Shown here piece by piece: positions 11,356-24,606 of a DNA stretch of 64,000 bases (the stretch's first letter is position 1; every line of letters begins with the position of its first letter). The translations under genes and the position numbers were made by a program. This stretch comes from Melitaea cinxia (lineage: Eukaryota > Arthropoda > Insecta > Lepidoptera > Nymphalidae): contig NC_059397.1 of NCBI RefSeq assembly GCF_905220565.1, positions 16,803,001 through 16,867,000 of the forward strand, read 5' to 3'. The notes under the pieces are model-generated. The model did not search any database and was not told where the DNA came from. It saw only the letters and a program-made list of their open reading frames with translations.

Positions 11356-12904
11356 TGTGTTTCAGCAATTTTTAATTTTTTTCAATCTTCTCAAATATTT
11401 TTTGTGTAGAAATAAATAGTTCTAAATTGAAATTTATTTCGCCTTTGAAAATAGTTAACATTACAAATAAATACATTAAAGGAACAAGAAATTAGAAATT
11501 AAAAAAAAAGAATTAACAGATAAAATTTTGAATATGTTTCTTTTACAAAATACATCTAAATTTTTCCTTTTTCTATTTTATTATCCTAATTTCTATTCGG
11601 AACATTAGGTAATTTATTGAATTCAAAAAGGTCTTAAGGTCTTAAAGGTGTGCATCTTTTGCCTCAAACTGATAAAAGCTTTTCAGTAACTTATGTTTTA
11701 GATAAATTTCATCAGCAACGGTTAAAATAGCTTACTTACGCTAACTTAAGCTGTTGGATATTAAAAATGCACTTTACTTACTTCATTAATGTGAACAATT
11801 TAATGAAGGACTCTGTTGTCGCGTGGTTATTTTAATATGTGTATGCAAAGTTGCGGTCAGTATTGTGTTACATACGTCGTACAAACACAACCTTATGGAT
11901 AATTTATTTTAATTAAGACAAGAGCATAAACTGTAATTAATAACTTATTATATAGTTACCTTAGCGGTTACTGGTGGAAGAAGATACGCTATTGTGGGTT
12001 GACCTCTTACTGCGATACAATGATAAATAGATAATTAATTAAGTTTGACATATTTTTATTTTTTATTATAGATATTTTTAAAGGAATTTTATGTAGTAGA
12101 TTATGTGCGAAGTGTTTTTTATTTTTTATATTTATATAGTAGACTTTAAGATGGATGATAACTTACCAAACTAAATATTGCATTACACCTATTTAAGAGG
12201 TACCATTACTTGTTAAAAATAAATAAAAAAAGAAAGCTAAAAATATATTGAAAATAATAATTACATTTAAGAAACAAAAATATCCGAGCGAGTTACCAAA
12301 ATAAATTTTTTTTGCTTAAAAAAATTTTGCTTAAAAAGTTTGCTTAAAAATTCTAATTTTACGATTAAATGGGTCGATTAAAAATAAACATATTTACATT
12401 AGAAAATGCTTTAAAAGGACCCCCGAATAAATTCAAAGGATTCAAAAAATCAATTCGAAGGATCTTACAAATTAAAATTTTAACTTCGTTTTATAATTTT
12501 TAGTATAAAAGTGAAGCTACTACAAATTTGGTAACACAGTTAAAACCCTCAATTAAGCTGACAAAACATAAAATGTAACGCGTACCAAATGCGCCTGTAT
12601 AATTAATATACCTTTTATTGTCTTGATGTAACTCTCATATTATTTCGACCTTATGTACATTTTAAAGGTTCAACAAGTGAACTTTAAATACAAATCTGGA
12701 CGGTTCACGATTGACGAAGAACGAGTTTTTTTTTGTCACTTTTAAATGGTAGTTGACCATATTCATATGTCATTACGTAATTATAAAAAGAGGTATATGG
12801 TATTTAATTAAAAAAAAAAATTGTATTTAAATGGCAATTTTGATGTTACTGGGTATATATTAAAAAATAGTATTACACTTAAATTTCTTGAATTACTTTG
12901 ACTT
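11356..12904. other. Non-coding, AT-rich
   Basis: Apart from a short triplicated TTTGCTTAAAAA string at 12310-12350, nothing is recognised. Confidence 0.45.
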
Positions 12905-13012
12905 AAAGAGGGTAGCTGATAGTGACTGAATACCAAAGTGGGAGATCGGGGCTTGTGGCTGACCCTCGGGTAGGCTTATGTCCAGCAGTGGACTGTGATT
13001 GGCTGATAATAA
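12905..13012 (-). repeat. Diverged LINE-tail fragment
   Basis: TAGGCTTATGTCCAGCAGTG followed by GACTGTGATTGGCTGATAAT matches the constant end of the CCACTGCTGGACATAGGCC family read from the opposite strand, as at 22696-22861 and 39000-39111. Confidence 0.5.
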
Positions 13013-13231
13013 TCATATAGATCTGTAGCTAAGGAAAAGTAAAAGAGGTAAGAAGAAGGGCTAAGAAGGTTTTTCCATGTCTTGAAATTCATCGCAAAAC
13101 AATTGTTTTATTGTACTTCCACAATTATTCGCTTTAAACATTTTAAATAATTTTTTTGTCTTAGTAACATAAAAGTAATCATCGAAAAATTATTAATTAT
13201 TTTTCCGCACGTTAACTATAATCTTCTTTTC

Positions 13232-13560
13232 AACCGACTTAATAAAAAGGAAGAGTTTCTGAATTCGACAATTTTTTAGTGTGTTACTTCATAACTATTG
13301 ACTGGGTGTACAGTTTTTGACAATTATTTTTTAATCAAAATCTGGTGCTTGTCGTGTGTTCCTCTTTGAATTTGATCGAGGTCTATCAATTACTTTTTGA
13401 GTTATCTCTAATTACGCGTATTTAATTGACAATTATTAAGACTATAAATAAATAGTAAATATTAATTTAATATTTATTTATTTATTTATAAAAAATTATT
13501 AAGTCTACCTACCTGCATTGTATTACATGTCGATGTAAATTGTCAGTGAAATACAATTAT
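13232..13560 (+). repeat. AACCGACTTC-family element, diverged
   Basis: It starts AACCGACTTAATAAAAAGGA and keeps a GACTGGGTGTAC block and TGTATTACATGTCGATGTAA near the end. A palindromic AT-rich piece at about 13437-13506 (duplicated ATTATTAAG ends) interrupts the expected TTGACTATTTTTTCGTC region. Confidence 0.6.
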
Positions 13561-14755
13561 CCTGTGTCTGAAATAACGGTAATACTTTAGACGATTACCA
13601 GAATACAATTTTATTGCTAAATCTGCACTATACCGTAATATATCGACCCTGAGACGGCACCCGTCCAGTCTGAAAGTCTTACTAATTGCATACAATTATT
13701 TTTAAACTAGGCGGAAATATTTAAACCGTAACAGTATGCCATTGGTAACGTTAAGCTAATTATGTATTAACGTTAGTAAATACTTTATTATTCTTTATTA
13801 TTTACTATTGCATAATATTTTATTTTTGTTTTTGAGACAAAGATAAATTTATAAATTATTATTATCCTTGTAATATATTACATATTATTATGCTACTCGT
13901 ATAACGTTTTTTTTTTGTAATTGTACGTCTATCTTCTCTAATTATTGTGTGTAATTGTTACTTTTTGACTGGTCTCAATACTTCTGTTTTATATCATCTT
14001 TTATGATACTGTACATTCCATAAATTGTTAAGTAAGTAAATAAACGAAAAAATGGATTAGTTGTTATAGAATGATAATGGGAAACGATGTCATAAATATA
14101 GCTTCGTATACGAATAAGTCATGATATGAAGCTTTCAAGTCTTAGATAGCTGCATGCTTCATTAGCTGGGTTAAAAAAGTGGAAGTATAAGTACTTAATA
14201 TCCAATTATCACACACGTAACTTCAATAAAAGGTACCATAAGTTACATAAAACCTTTATAACAAACGAAAACCTTATTATGCAACACGTACGGCTATTTA
14301 CCGGTGTGTGGATAATCATGGATTTTTGTCACATCGTTGACTGCTAATGTTCATAGTTAAGATTCTTTGTATTTTAAATAAATAAATAAAATAAATTTGG
14401 TAGGGTAAATAAACTCTTATAACCTTTGTATTTTGCGTTTTTCAAACGGTAAAGGTACACCTTAAGGAAGCGGTTGTCGGCCTAATCAATTTTCTTTAAC
14501 TCAGTTACTTGATTGTGATTTTCCGTTTAGATACATATATGAGGAAGGAAAATGTTTACGAGTTACGTGCGTAATAATGGACAAGAGATTTCTTTTGTTA
14601 TTGGAATATTTTTATTAATTGTAGTTACTTTTTCTGAGTTAATTTTTAATTAAATTCTTTTATAACTAACCCAATTACTTCTAAAATCTATTTTATATTT
14701 TCGTTTATCGCAAAGTTAAAGATATTTTTATAAAATGACTTAAGAAATGTCAACG
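13561..14755. other. Non-coding, AT-rich
   Basis: No gene or recognisable element. Confidence 0.45.
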
Positions 14756-14935
14756 CGTTTCCATGACGGTCATAGCACTTGCTTATGGCTGTTGCGCTGC
14801 GGTTACGGGTTCGATACCTAAACTTGGCGTACGTTTGTATTGGCCATACAGATGTTTGCTGTAGACTTGGCGTTTGAGTTTTGTATGTGTTTCCAAACTC
14901 TAAGACAGGGCAGCTAGTCTGAATTAAAAGCAACG
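14756..14935 (+). repeat. tRNA-derived SINE, diverged
   Basis: It has a GGTCATAGCACTTGC head, the B-box-like GGGTTCGATACC at about 14808, then TTTGTATTGGCCATACAGAT, as in the copies at 10761 and 34391. The body is truncated after about 100 bp. Confidence 0.65.
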
Positions 14936-15009
14936 CCTTTTATTACGATTTAGATAGTTACACTTAACATTGTCGGCTTTAAAAAATAACACAGTTTATA
15001 ATGAATCTA

Positions 15010-15210
15010 ATTAATCTTATACTAAAAATTTTCGTGTCTCAATGCTAGTTACCATACTCCTCTGAAACGGCTGGACCGATTTTTATGAAATTTTCTGTGC
15101 ATATTGGATAGGTCTGAGAATCTGCTAACATCTACTTTTCATACCCATAAGTTTTAAGGGGGGGTTATGGGAGTTAATAACATATATGGCAAACAACGTT
15201 TGCGGGGTCA
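15010..15210 (+). repeat. LINE-tail fragment
   Basis: CCTCTGAAACGGCTGGACCG, ATTTTTATGAAATTTTCTGT, GGATAGGTCTGAGAATC and a GGGGGG run form the phrase series I recall from lepidopteran RTE-type retrotransposon tails. Confidence 0.5.
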
Positions 15211-17090
15211 GCCAGTGAACTATAAAAATGTTTATGTAAATACGACGTACGTATAATATTTTGATTAGATTTTGCAACAATCAATAATTACGATAATATC
15301 TATTCATTTAAAAAAATTAATGTTGGTATAATTACAATTTCCAGCTAATTATATTTATATTAGAATATAACCTCGAAAATTGACAATTCGTTCGTGATGT
15401 TTTTAAAGTGCATCTTGTCTCGAAAGATAGTTCTGGAATGTTTCTCACGCATCCGTTAGTCCTCGTTCTGTTTTCTTGATGACCATCTCCTTTCTATCGT
15501 CCGAGGTCGAGTAGCTTCAGGCATTTTGTTAATTAAAGTCGTTTAGCAGTGATCGTGACCGCGCTGTCTTCTATTAGAAGCGCGATACTGATGGAAAATA
15601 GACGTTTTGATGAAAAGCGTGTAATTTGATTCAATAAACGAATGTAATGTTTGTTCAAATTATTGTTTGTTCGAAAATTTAATTGACGAAACAATGTTTC
15701 ATGTTATGTGTTGTTATAAAAAATAACGTAATCTATTTTACAAAATAAATTAAAAAAAAATATATGAAAAACCACTACAACACTAAATTCTTATTTAGGG
15801 AAGATAAAAAAATGACAGTTATTAATAATTATATTTTAAATTATATTACAGATGAGGAAATCTAATCCTTAAAATAATTAATTATATTAGAAATTAATAT
15901 TTAGAAATCGCAGATAAAATTCCTACACTCTCTTCCTCGGTACAGTGATAAAGGGGAGTAGAAAAACAAAAGAAATATGGCTTCAAAATGCAGCCACTGT
16001 AGCCGATTATATAAGTTATCTACTACAATCTTTGATCATAATTACGATACGCTAACATACAAAACTACACACCTATTTAAATTCAATAATCTAAACATCT
16101 TGTAATTAAAAAATTAAGAACAAAATATAAAAGATAAGATCAATTAAAATAGATTCTGAAATGAGTATTTCGAGATGTAAAAAACGTAACGAATAGATCA
16201 CGACCGTTATTAAAAACACATTCGCTTAGATAAATGGAATACGATTATTATTTTTAATAATTCATATACCGTTTGCTTCATGTTTCTGCTGCTTATATTT
16301 TCTTTTATTGATTGTACGGACGTTATATAATACTCGCAATTTTATTCAACACTTGATTGTATTGAAATTTTAACTTAAGATTGAAAATTAATGACTACAG
16401 TTTTTTCTTAAAAATTTAAGAAGTTTGTAGTCTCGACCTATTCCTTAAATCTCCTTCGTGTATTTTCAATAATAGATGATATTGGCAAAATTATCTGTGC
16501 CACATATCTTTGCACGGTTTAAAGCTGTCAAACGAAAATTAATAAATGTATTCATATTATTACCTGTTTTTTGTTTCTATTTTTAATATATTGCTAAATA
16601 AATGCAAAAGCATGTTAAAAATAACACAGAACGTTACTTTACTACTATTAAACTTAATTCATATTTTCCTGTACAAATATCTAAGTAGTAATTTAGATTC
16701 GGATTAGAGAATGTTACGCTAATCTTAATGTTCCATACGAAATTACTTATAAATATATTATATACTCGTGACTCGTAAGTTCATATATTTTTAATTACAT
16801 TTTCAATTATGTTTTTACCCGTTTTCAATTATACCCCATATGTTTTTACCCCATATTCAACTCAACCGAGTGAGTAATTTACATCAGTTTAAAAGAGTCT
16901 TCCTGTATTAAACAAAATTAAATATTAAACCTCCTTAAACTTTTACTTTTAAAATATTTATTAGATTTCCTAATATTAATGACTACGCGTACTTTTTACT
17001 CTTTCAGGATTTCATTTTAATAATGAATTGTCAATATTTTTCCTCATTCCATTTTCTAATTATTTATCTGTGCGTGTAGTATTTTATATA
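15211..17090. other. Non-coding, AT-rich
   Basis: No exon or RNA is supported. The less AT-rich block at 15410-15560 has no clear frame. Confidence 0.4.
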
Positions 17091-17180
17091 TAGGCTGGAT
17101 GAGGATTGCGGAAAACAGGAATATCGGGCGCAAATTTGGGGAGTGCACTGCAGTAGGCTGAACTTACTGACTGACTGAAT
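17091..17180 (-). repeat. Repeat fragment, minus strand
   Basis: GGATGAGGATTGCGGAAAAC, GGGAGTGCACTGCAGTAGGC and TGA are the minus-strand version of the 'gttttccg(c/t)aatcctca' repeat found on the plus strand at 56811-57010. Confidence 0.5.
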
Positions 17181-18730
17181 TGAATTGACTTATATATGGC
17201 CGAAGTGAGGGAGTGATATAAGGAGGAAAGGTTTAAGTTTTTTTTATTTAATTATAATAGATAAACTACAAAACGAACTGGCCAATTAAAAAAAACTCTT
17301 TCAACGTTAGAATTCTACGTTATTATTGATAAAGGCTATAGATTCAAGATAGAAAACGCAAGAGCAAAGTGTAGGTGAAGTCGCAAGCAGAAAGCTAGTG
17401 CATATTGATATGACTGATTATATATAACAGTAATAATATTTCCTATATTAATATGATACTAATTCTATTACGATGCTATTTAATATGTTTTACGTACTCA
17501 CGTAATAACTTAAAGCGATTATGACTAACAAGTGAATGTACATAAAGGTCATAATTGTTTGTGTGGCATGCAGTTACTTTCAAAATATTTTTAGGTTCTT
17601 GCACTGGTCTTCAGACGATCCTATCACCCGATAATATTAGAAGGGATTGCGTAATGATTATCTTAATCGGGCCAGTTCAGGTCGTCGTTTCCTTAAGAGA
17701 TTTGAAAGGTTCATTCAACGTTGTATTATCGACGTAAAAGTAGGATTGCTTTGAGTGTAGCCTCATTAGTTATTTGGCTTAGTAGCTAAATTGTTTATGC
17801 AATCTTTTGAAATATATATAACCTTATCTACGTGGATTTTGATATTCGGAGATAATTCGAGATCTACTCTTAACAAATAGCTATAATAGATATCATTATG
17901 TGTTTTTTAATGCCAATAGCTACGATTAAAAAAAAAAATATAAGCTTGTTTATTTTACAATAGCCAATACTTGATTGTTAATGAATATTATAGTATGTTG
18001 AAATGTTGCCTTTGATTTGATATATTTATTTACGACGTCTGAAATTACACGAATAGTATTATTATTTAGTGTTAACTTTTAAAGTGAATTTGAATATAAA
18101 AAATATCAATTAAAGTTGAAGGTGAGCTAAGTCTTAAAAATTAATATATAACACACTGAATCAAATAATTTTAAAAGCAGTTCTCAATCATTGCAGATTG
18201 ACGGTAATATTTAGATGCTAAAAGTAATTAATGTTTTATGATATAATTTTAAACGGTTATTTATAATAATTTATTTTCGATTAACTAAAAAATATTCTTT
18301 ATGTAATAATAGAAATTATGTCAGTAGAGTATAGGAAGCACCTTGAATAATTTATACGAAGTCTTGATTTTTTAGAATACCATTTTTACATTTACAAGTT
18401 TGAAGTTATTAATTTTTTTCTAGCATTTTATTTGCTGTTTTATTACTCATTTATTCATGATATTAAAACACTACTGGTTCGTTCCGCTATTTATGAAACA
18501 CTTATCAAATACATACTTGTGAATGTTAATTTGCGGAAAGGAATAAGTGACTCTACATATTGCGGAAATTTAAATGAACATCAAATACACGTGAAATAAA
18601 AATAGTTTAAAGAATAAAAGTATGCCTTCATTTATATTTATCTTTCAGATATTTGAATTAAGATATTCCATGAAAAAAAGTTTTCATCTTGAGATATTAG
18701 TAATTACAGATGCAATAATTGTGTGTGCAG
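17181..18730. other. Non-coding, AT-rich
   Basis: A 60-codon frame at 17555-17737 has a hydrophobic stretch but no context that makes it a gene. Confidence 0.4.
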
Positions 18731-19150
18731 GCAAACGAAAAAAAACCGACTTCAATTATATCGACAAGTAATACAACGTAGGTAGACGAAAAAATAGTCA
18801 AGTAAATACAAATTATCAAAGATTACTCCAAAGTTGTAATCAGATCTCAATGAAATTTAAATGTGACCACGTGATAAACATTCGATAGGCTTTCGATTAA
18901 ATTAAAAATCATCAAAATCGGTACATTCAGTAAAAAGTTATGCGGATTTTCGAGAGTTTCCCTCGATTTCTCTGGGATCCTATCATCAGATCCTGGTGTC
19001 CTTATCATGGTACCATACCACGGATATCTCCCTTCCAACAAAAAATATATTTTAAAATGGGTTCATAAACGACGAAGTTATCCCCGAACATACATTAAAA
19101 AAAATATACACGGTCGAATTGAGTAACCTCCTCCTTTTTTGAAGTCGGTT
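18731..19150 (-). repeat. AACCGACTTC-family element, minus strand
   Basis: It begins GCAAACGAAAAAAAACCGAC and ends TTTTTTGAAGTCGGTT, so it is a full-length copy in reverse. It carries the GGGATCCTATCATCAGATCC and ACCATGATAAGG motifs shared with copies at 5791 and 22160. The 64-codon minus frame over it is repeat-derived. Confidence 0.75.
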
Positions 19151-19757
19151 AAAAAACTAAAGTCATCGTCACTTAAAAGTTAGTCAAGCATAAACCGTCT
19201 TCTTATATGCAAATTTATTGATCATTTCAAAATGCAAAGCTGTTTATTTTCATTTATGTACAAGTATTTATCTTTTTTGAATATATTTTGAATATATAGT
19301 TATTTGTAATGTGTAATAACATAATTATATAAACAGTCTTTTAGATAGCGTGCGTATTGACGTAAAAATATGTTTAGTATAATCTTTTTTTATCCGTTGC
19401 CAATTGTGATAAACTATATCAAAGCATGTCTATTATGAAATAACACGATTTTCGCAAAAGATTTAAAAATAAAATAAAATGGAGAACAAAATAAAAAGGC
19501 CCGTAGATATATAGCAAATAATTGGCGTTTTACATCACAAAGACTAAAATATATGATTATATTCTATATTTTCAAACAGATAAACACGAGGAAAAGCGTT
19601 ATAATTATAAAACTAATTACATCTTTAACCCCGTCAGGTAATAGATGACTTTAACTTTTAGAAGCTATTAAGAAATAATGCCTTTATATAGCTATTGCAC
19701 AAGGAGAACGGATCAAGAAAAATATATATTAGTGCAGTGAACTAACTCTTTTTATAT

Positions 19758-20096
19758 CATTACCATCATTACAGCCTATACAGTCCACTGCTGGACATAG
19801 GCCTCCACAAGTTTACGCCAAAAATGACGTGAACTCATGTGTGTTGCCCATAGTCACCACGCTGGGCAAGCGGGTTGGTGACCGCAGGGCTGGCTTTGTC
19901 GCACCGAAGACGCTGCTGGCCGTCTTCGGCCTGTGTATTTCAAAGCCAGCAGTCGGATGGCTATCCCGCCACCGGTCGGCTTTTTAAGTTCCAAGGTGGT
20001 AGCGGAACCGTGTTATCCCTCAGTCGCCTCTTACGACACCCACGAGAAGAGAGGGGGTGGCTATATTCTTAAGTACCGTAGCCACACAGTACAGTA
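19758..20096. mobile_element. CCACTGCTGGACATAGGCC repeat, full-length copy
   Basis: It begins CATCATTACAGCCTATACAG and ends at GTAGCCACACAG. TTTTTATAT occurs on both sides (19749-19757 and 20097-20105), a possible 9-bp target-site duplication. Both conserved ends are present, so this looks like a complete unit. Reading frames over it (19875-20148) are not genes. Confidence 0.65.
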
Positions 20097-20123
20097 TTTT
20101 TATATAGAACAACATAATAAAAA

Positions 20124-20347
20124 TTATAGGTCGGCAAACTCAACCTAAGCTTATGCAGCCTGCAACACCAGAAGCATCGTTGCCGGCTTTACCTACAATC
20201 CTCCCAGGAGCGAACCTTACTCACCAGGAAAACAATACTTCTTTAAAAGCGGTTATTTAGTTGTAATCATCTGTATGGTCGAGGTACTTCATCAGCTGCT
20301 CCAGATTTTGAGCAAGATATTTCTTCCTGTGTCCTACCCCAGTTAAG
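20124..20347 (+). repeat. TAGGTCGGCAAAC-family repeat
   Basis: The order TAGGTCGGCAAACTCA, CTGCAACACCAGAAGCATCG, TTGCC, CCCAGGAGC, TTACTCACCAGGA and CCCCAGTTAAG is shared with copies at 24757, 31392 (minus) and 36852. It starts 28 bp after the previous element. Confidence 0.65.
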
Positions 20348-20968
20348 CTGAACCACCGAATATAGTATTGCATTTTTTTTCGTGACCTCATTCTTTTTTT
20401 AAATTTTCTTGTATTCAAACCTTCTATTGAATAACGAACTCAAAAAGAATTGTCTAATTTGTACTGAGTTCAGTGATTCTTTTTCATTTCTATTGGTACA
20501 TAGGTTTCGTTACATTAAATCTATAAATACGCTTTGAAATGTAATGTCAAACATTTCCATAGTCTGAGGTCAAATTGAAAATACAATTTTATTGAAATAT
20601 GTAATGATGATAATTTTATACTAATAACCAAATACTAATATGTACTTAATTTCAAAGTTAATGTCTCATCTCGGTATATTTTTTGAATGTTTTTATGGTT
20701 TGAAGGCTATAATTACCCTAAAGCCTATTTTGATTCTGCCGTGGGTGGTTATGAGTAAGCTGTTTATATATATTCAAAAGCAAGAAGTTATATTAATTTT
20801 GGGGTCAGATCTTCTATGTTGCTGCAGATATGGTACATCGTGGGGGAACATGTTTCAAATAGGAAGGTTGAAGGTCGTTGGGTTGAAATGTTAAGTTATC
20901 AAAAAGGCAAATTAAAATATTTCAAAGTTTTAATTCTCCTAGTCTTTGAACATATATATATACTGATA

Positions 20969-20991
20969 TGTGTGTGTGTGTGTGTGTGTGT
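20969..20991. repeat. (TG)n microsatellite
   Basis: About eleven consecutive TG units, following a short TA run. Confidence 0.9.
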
Positions 20992-21244
20992 TTTTGTGTA
21001 TTTTTATTTATTCTCTAATGAAGTAATGAAGATGAAGTTAACTGAGGACAATAGAATAGTTACGAAAACTATATGTGTGTCTATTTCTTTCGAAGCTTTT
21101 ATAATTCGATGGAAATAATTCTGGCACTTGTTTTTTTTAAATATATTTACTTATTTAACATGCGCTAAATTTATTTTTAGTTAAAACTTTAATCCATTTG
21201 TAGATATAATATATAAAGTTCAAACATGTAAATATATTATGATT

Positions 21245-21475
21245 AGCCGTTGATGCAGTTTGTTGTGCTTTATGTTCCGCAGGTTACGGGTTTAATTCCT
21301 GTCCAACTCTGGGTGTAAAATGTATATTCATATATGTATTATTTCAATGCACATTCATCAAAAAAAGCTTAGCTATAACAGTCGGCTGTTACCTGTAACA
21401 CAAGCATTAAGTTGCTTACCGTAACACACGACCGCTATGTTATAAGATATATTTAGATATTTATGTAATAATTAA
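21245..21475 (+). mobile_element. tRNA-derived SINE, second family
   Basis: The head is GCCGTTGATGCAGTTTGTTG with a B-box-like ACGGGTTTAATTCCTG. It is followed by CTCTGGGTGTAAAATG, CAGTCGGCTGTTACCTGTAA, CACAAGCATTAAGTTGCTTA and CGACCG. The body is the same as the copy at 28295-28545 and different from the SINE at 10761. Confidence 0.7.
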
Positions 21476-22159
21476 ACCATTAAATATAGTATAGAAAAAC
21501 CGAAGATAAACAAACATATATATAACTTTAAATATTTGTAGCCTTAAATGTCTATAAAAGAATGTGTTAATAAAGTTGACCATTAATAACATAATTATGA
21601 CTGATGAAAATAAACGTCAAAACATTAATTAAGGCTGTATGCTCATCTAAGATGTTCGTTAGGTCACCTTTTGTATATAAGTGAACGTAGTTATTACATA
21701 AGAATTATGTATTGAGCTAGTAATATCATTGATATGTCCTAACGTCGACGCTAGACCGGCCACGATGATCTGGATTATTTTTGATTATGTAAATTATAAA
21801 ATGTGCTCAATAGGCTTCCAGTATTACATATCTGTTACGTACGACGTTATATCTGTTATACTATTTGTGATATTTAAGCTTTTTTTTTTTAAATCAACTG
21901 TTTATTAGGTATTTTTAGCTGCATCTTTATCATTAAGTTCGTTAAATCTATCTATGTATATCTATGTATTTAAAAGAAAATTATCGCTTATAAATATAGA
22001 CGCATAAATTGTTTTCTTCATTATAGGGTAGGAAAATGAGAAAAGAATGACATATTTATGTTCAAACAATTGAAAATTGATTGAAAAATTCATTTTCTGT
22101 TGCATAGTCTATTTCCCGAGGACGGCTGGATATATGTATAACATTTAAGTACCTTTTTT

Positions 22160-22540
22160 AACCGACTTCAAAAAAGGAAGAGGTTACTCAATTTGAACGT
22201 GTATATGTATATATATATTTAATGTATGTTTGGGAGTAACTTCGTCGTTTATGAACCGATTGTGATAATTCTTTTTTTGCGGAAAAGGAGATATCCCTGG
22301 TGTGGTACCATGATAAGGAAACCAGAATCTGATGATGGGATCCTAGATAAATTTTTAATTTAATCGAAAGCCGATGTTTATCATGTGGTTACATTTAAAT
22401 TTCATCGAGATCTGATTACAACTTTTGGAGTAATCTTTGATAATGTGTATTTACTTGACTAATTTTTCGTCTACCTACGTTGTATTACTTGTCGATATAA
22501 TTGAAGTCGGTTTTTTTTCGTTTGCCTGCAAACACAATTA
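22160..22540 (+). repeat. AACCGACTTC-family element
   Basis: It starts AACCGACTTCAAAAAAGGAA and ends GAAGTCGGTT plus TTCGTTTGCCTGCAAACAC, with both inverted ends well preserved. The interior keeps GGTACCATGATAAGGAAACC. Confidence 0.8.
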
Positions 22541-22680
22541 TCTCAGGTTAAAGTGGGTGAAACCACAGGGCACATTATGTATATAAATAATTTAGTATTG
22601 ATGTTTCTATCACCGTAATTGTACGATAAAGATAAGTGTGATCATAATCACTAAAAATAAATAACGAATTTATTAAGAAT

Positions 22681-22877
22681 TGATCAAATAGTTTAGCAGC
22701 TATAGTTTCAGCAGCGTCTTTGGTGCGACAAAGCCAGTACTGCGGTCACCAACCCGCCTGCCCAGCGTGGTGACTATGGGCAAAACACATGAGTTCACGT
22801 TATTTTTGACGTAAACTTGTGGAGGCCTATGTCCAGCAGTGGACTGTATAGGCTGTAATGATGATCAAATAGTTTAA
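22681..22877 (+). mobile_element. Truncated retroelement with 15-bp target-site duplication
   Basis: TGATCAAATAGTTTA is present at 22681-22695 and again at 22862-22876, flanking an insert that ends GGACTGTATAGGCTGTAATG and ATGA. The insert is a shortened, reversed copy of the 19758-20096 repeat. A perfect 15-bp direct duplication is direct evidence of one insertion event, most simply by target-primed reverse transcription, with the ATG-rich end as the element's 3' end. Confidence 0.85.
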
Positions 22878-23251
22878 ATTGATTAAACTGTTAAGCAACA
22901 TCTTTATGTAAAATTTTGTTGAATATTTTGTTTTTATATTCTTCGTAAATGTAAAGTGGATAAATTAGAATAATTTATAGTATTAGTCTTAAGTATTCGC
23001 TATAAAGAGAGCCGTTAAATTTATTACAATTTAATTTGATGCGCCCGCGCATGTATTAACCTACATGAACTATAAAAAGACCTGCTTTATTGAGTGTGGC
23101 ACGGTTGCAACATGATTTAGATACGCTAGAATGGTTATAGATTAGAATACTAATTTAGAACAGTGTCGAATTAATCTGAAAGCCTTACATACTTTGACTA
23201 ATTGGTCTTATAGGTTATTTCAAATAACTATTTGGTGTTCAAGATATTTGA

Positions 23252-23480
23252 TACTAGCTGATCCGTGCCCACATCGTTGGGCGTTTGTGATGCAATAGTG
23301 AAGTTTAAATCTCGCTCGCATATTTCCCCGACTTGATTTACATATACTATTATTTATTACTGAATTTTTCGTTTAATAACAATAAAATATAGCCTCAGTA
23401 CTGAACAGTGTAGCTTTCTGCTAGTGAAAGAATTTCCATGACCGAATCAGTATTTCCGAAGATTATCTCCTACGAACAAA
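23252..23480 (+). repeat. Degraded LINE-tail fragment
   Basis: ATACTAGCTGATCCGTGCCC at the left and AGTGTAGCTTTCTGCTAGTG, GACCGAATCAGTATTTCCG towards the right are partial matches to retrotransposon tail phrases. It is strongly diverged. Confidence 0.35.
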
Positions 23481-24163
23481 CAAAGTTGGAAACTTTACCT
23501 CTTTATAATACTAGTATAGATAGTATAGATGAAAAGTTCTATTCTCATTTTAATTTGCCTCGAAATGGATTTACTGCAGTATAATGTAAGTAGTAGGAAA
23601 AATGCTGGGTATAAATCTATTTCGATATCTGTCTATTTTGATAGACGAGGCACTTTGAAGAATACCAGCTGTCAAATCTGGGTTGGTGGATGGATTTCTT
23701 TTTCTCCAAATTTGTCTACATAATAATAACAATGTTGTCCTTCACCACTAAAAAGAAATTAATTTAAAACATATTAACCATTAAAAACTATCTTTTAGTA
23801 AGCTTGGATAATATAATTCTTTAGTCGAAATTACGTATCACGAAATGGCATTACGAAATTCAAGTTGATGCCGTGCATCTGTATCTCTACTTAGATTCTC
23901 AATAGAACATTTAGTGTTATTCTCTATTCAAGTCTGGAACAATAACTTAGCGGAATTGCGTATTGATGATACCGAAAGAATACTAAACCACAATACTATT
24001 ACTCCACATGTATTGTAAAATTAACAAAGGACGCTCTGACCCAGTTTCGTTTGGCAAGTTTCGAAGCAAATAGATAGAAAAAAATGTTCTAGACAGGTGT
24101 CAGGCAGACTACGTGTCTCGAATTTTTACTTGTTACTAGACAAGTTGGTTTTTATTTAGAAGA

Positions 24164-24425
24164 CTAGCTGACCCGGCGAACTTCGTATCGCCTAACAGTG
24201 ACTTTTAAGTATTATCACAAATCTTTTGTATGGGAGTATAGAAAAGTGTTGTTTTTAGACTTTTTCCGGAAATTTAAATTTTTTTTTTTAAATTTTTCTC
24301 TCCGTAAGAACCATCTTCGTACTTCAAGGAATATTTAAAAAAAAAGAATTAGCGAAATCGGTCCAACCGTTCTCGAGTTTTGCGCTTAGCAACACATTCA
24401 GCGACTCATTTTTATATTATAGATT
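24164..24425 (+). repeat. LINE tail, well preserved
   Basis: It runs from ACTAGCTGACCCGGCGAACT through GAAATCGGTCCAACCGTTCT and CGCTTAGCAACA to ATTTTTATATTATAGAT. This is the classic 3' end of lepidopteran RTE-type retrotransposons, from recall. No coding part remains. Confidence 0.6.
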
Positions 24426-24606
24426 GCGTCATTACTTATCGTTTGAAGTTAATATTTTACTGAAAAATAGAACTTGATTGCACATCCACACATGTACCTA
24501 ATACACACAATTTTTGGTTTTTGCCACGCTGCCGCTGTTGATAAGCGGTTGGTGGATATGCGTCTGAATTTTTCCTGAATCGTGCAACTTTCGTCATTAT
24601 ATTTTC

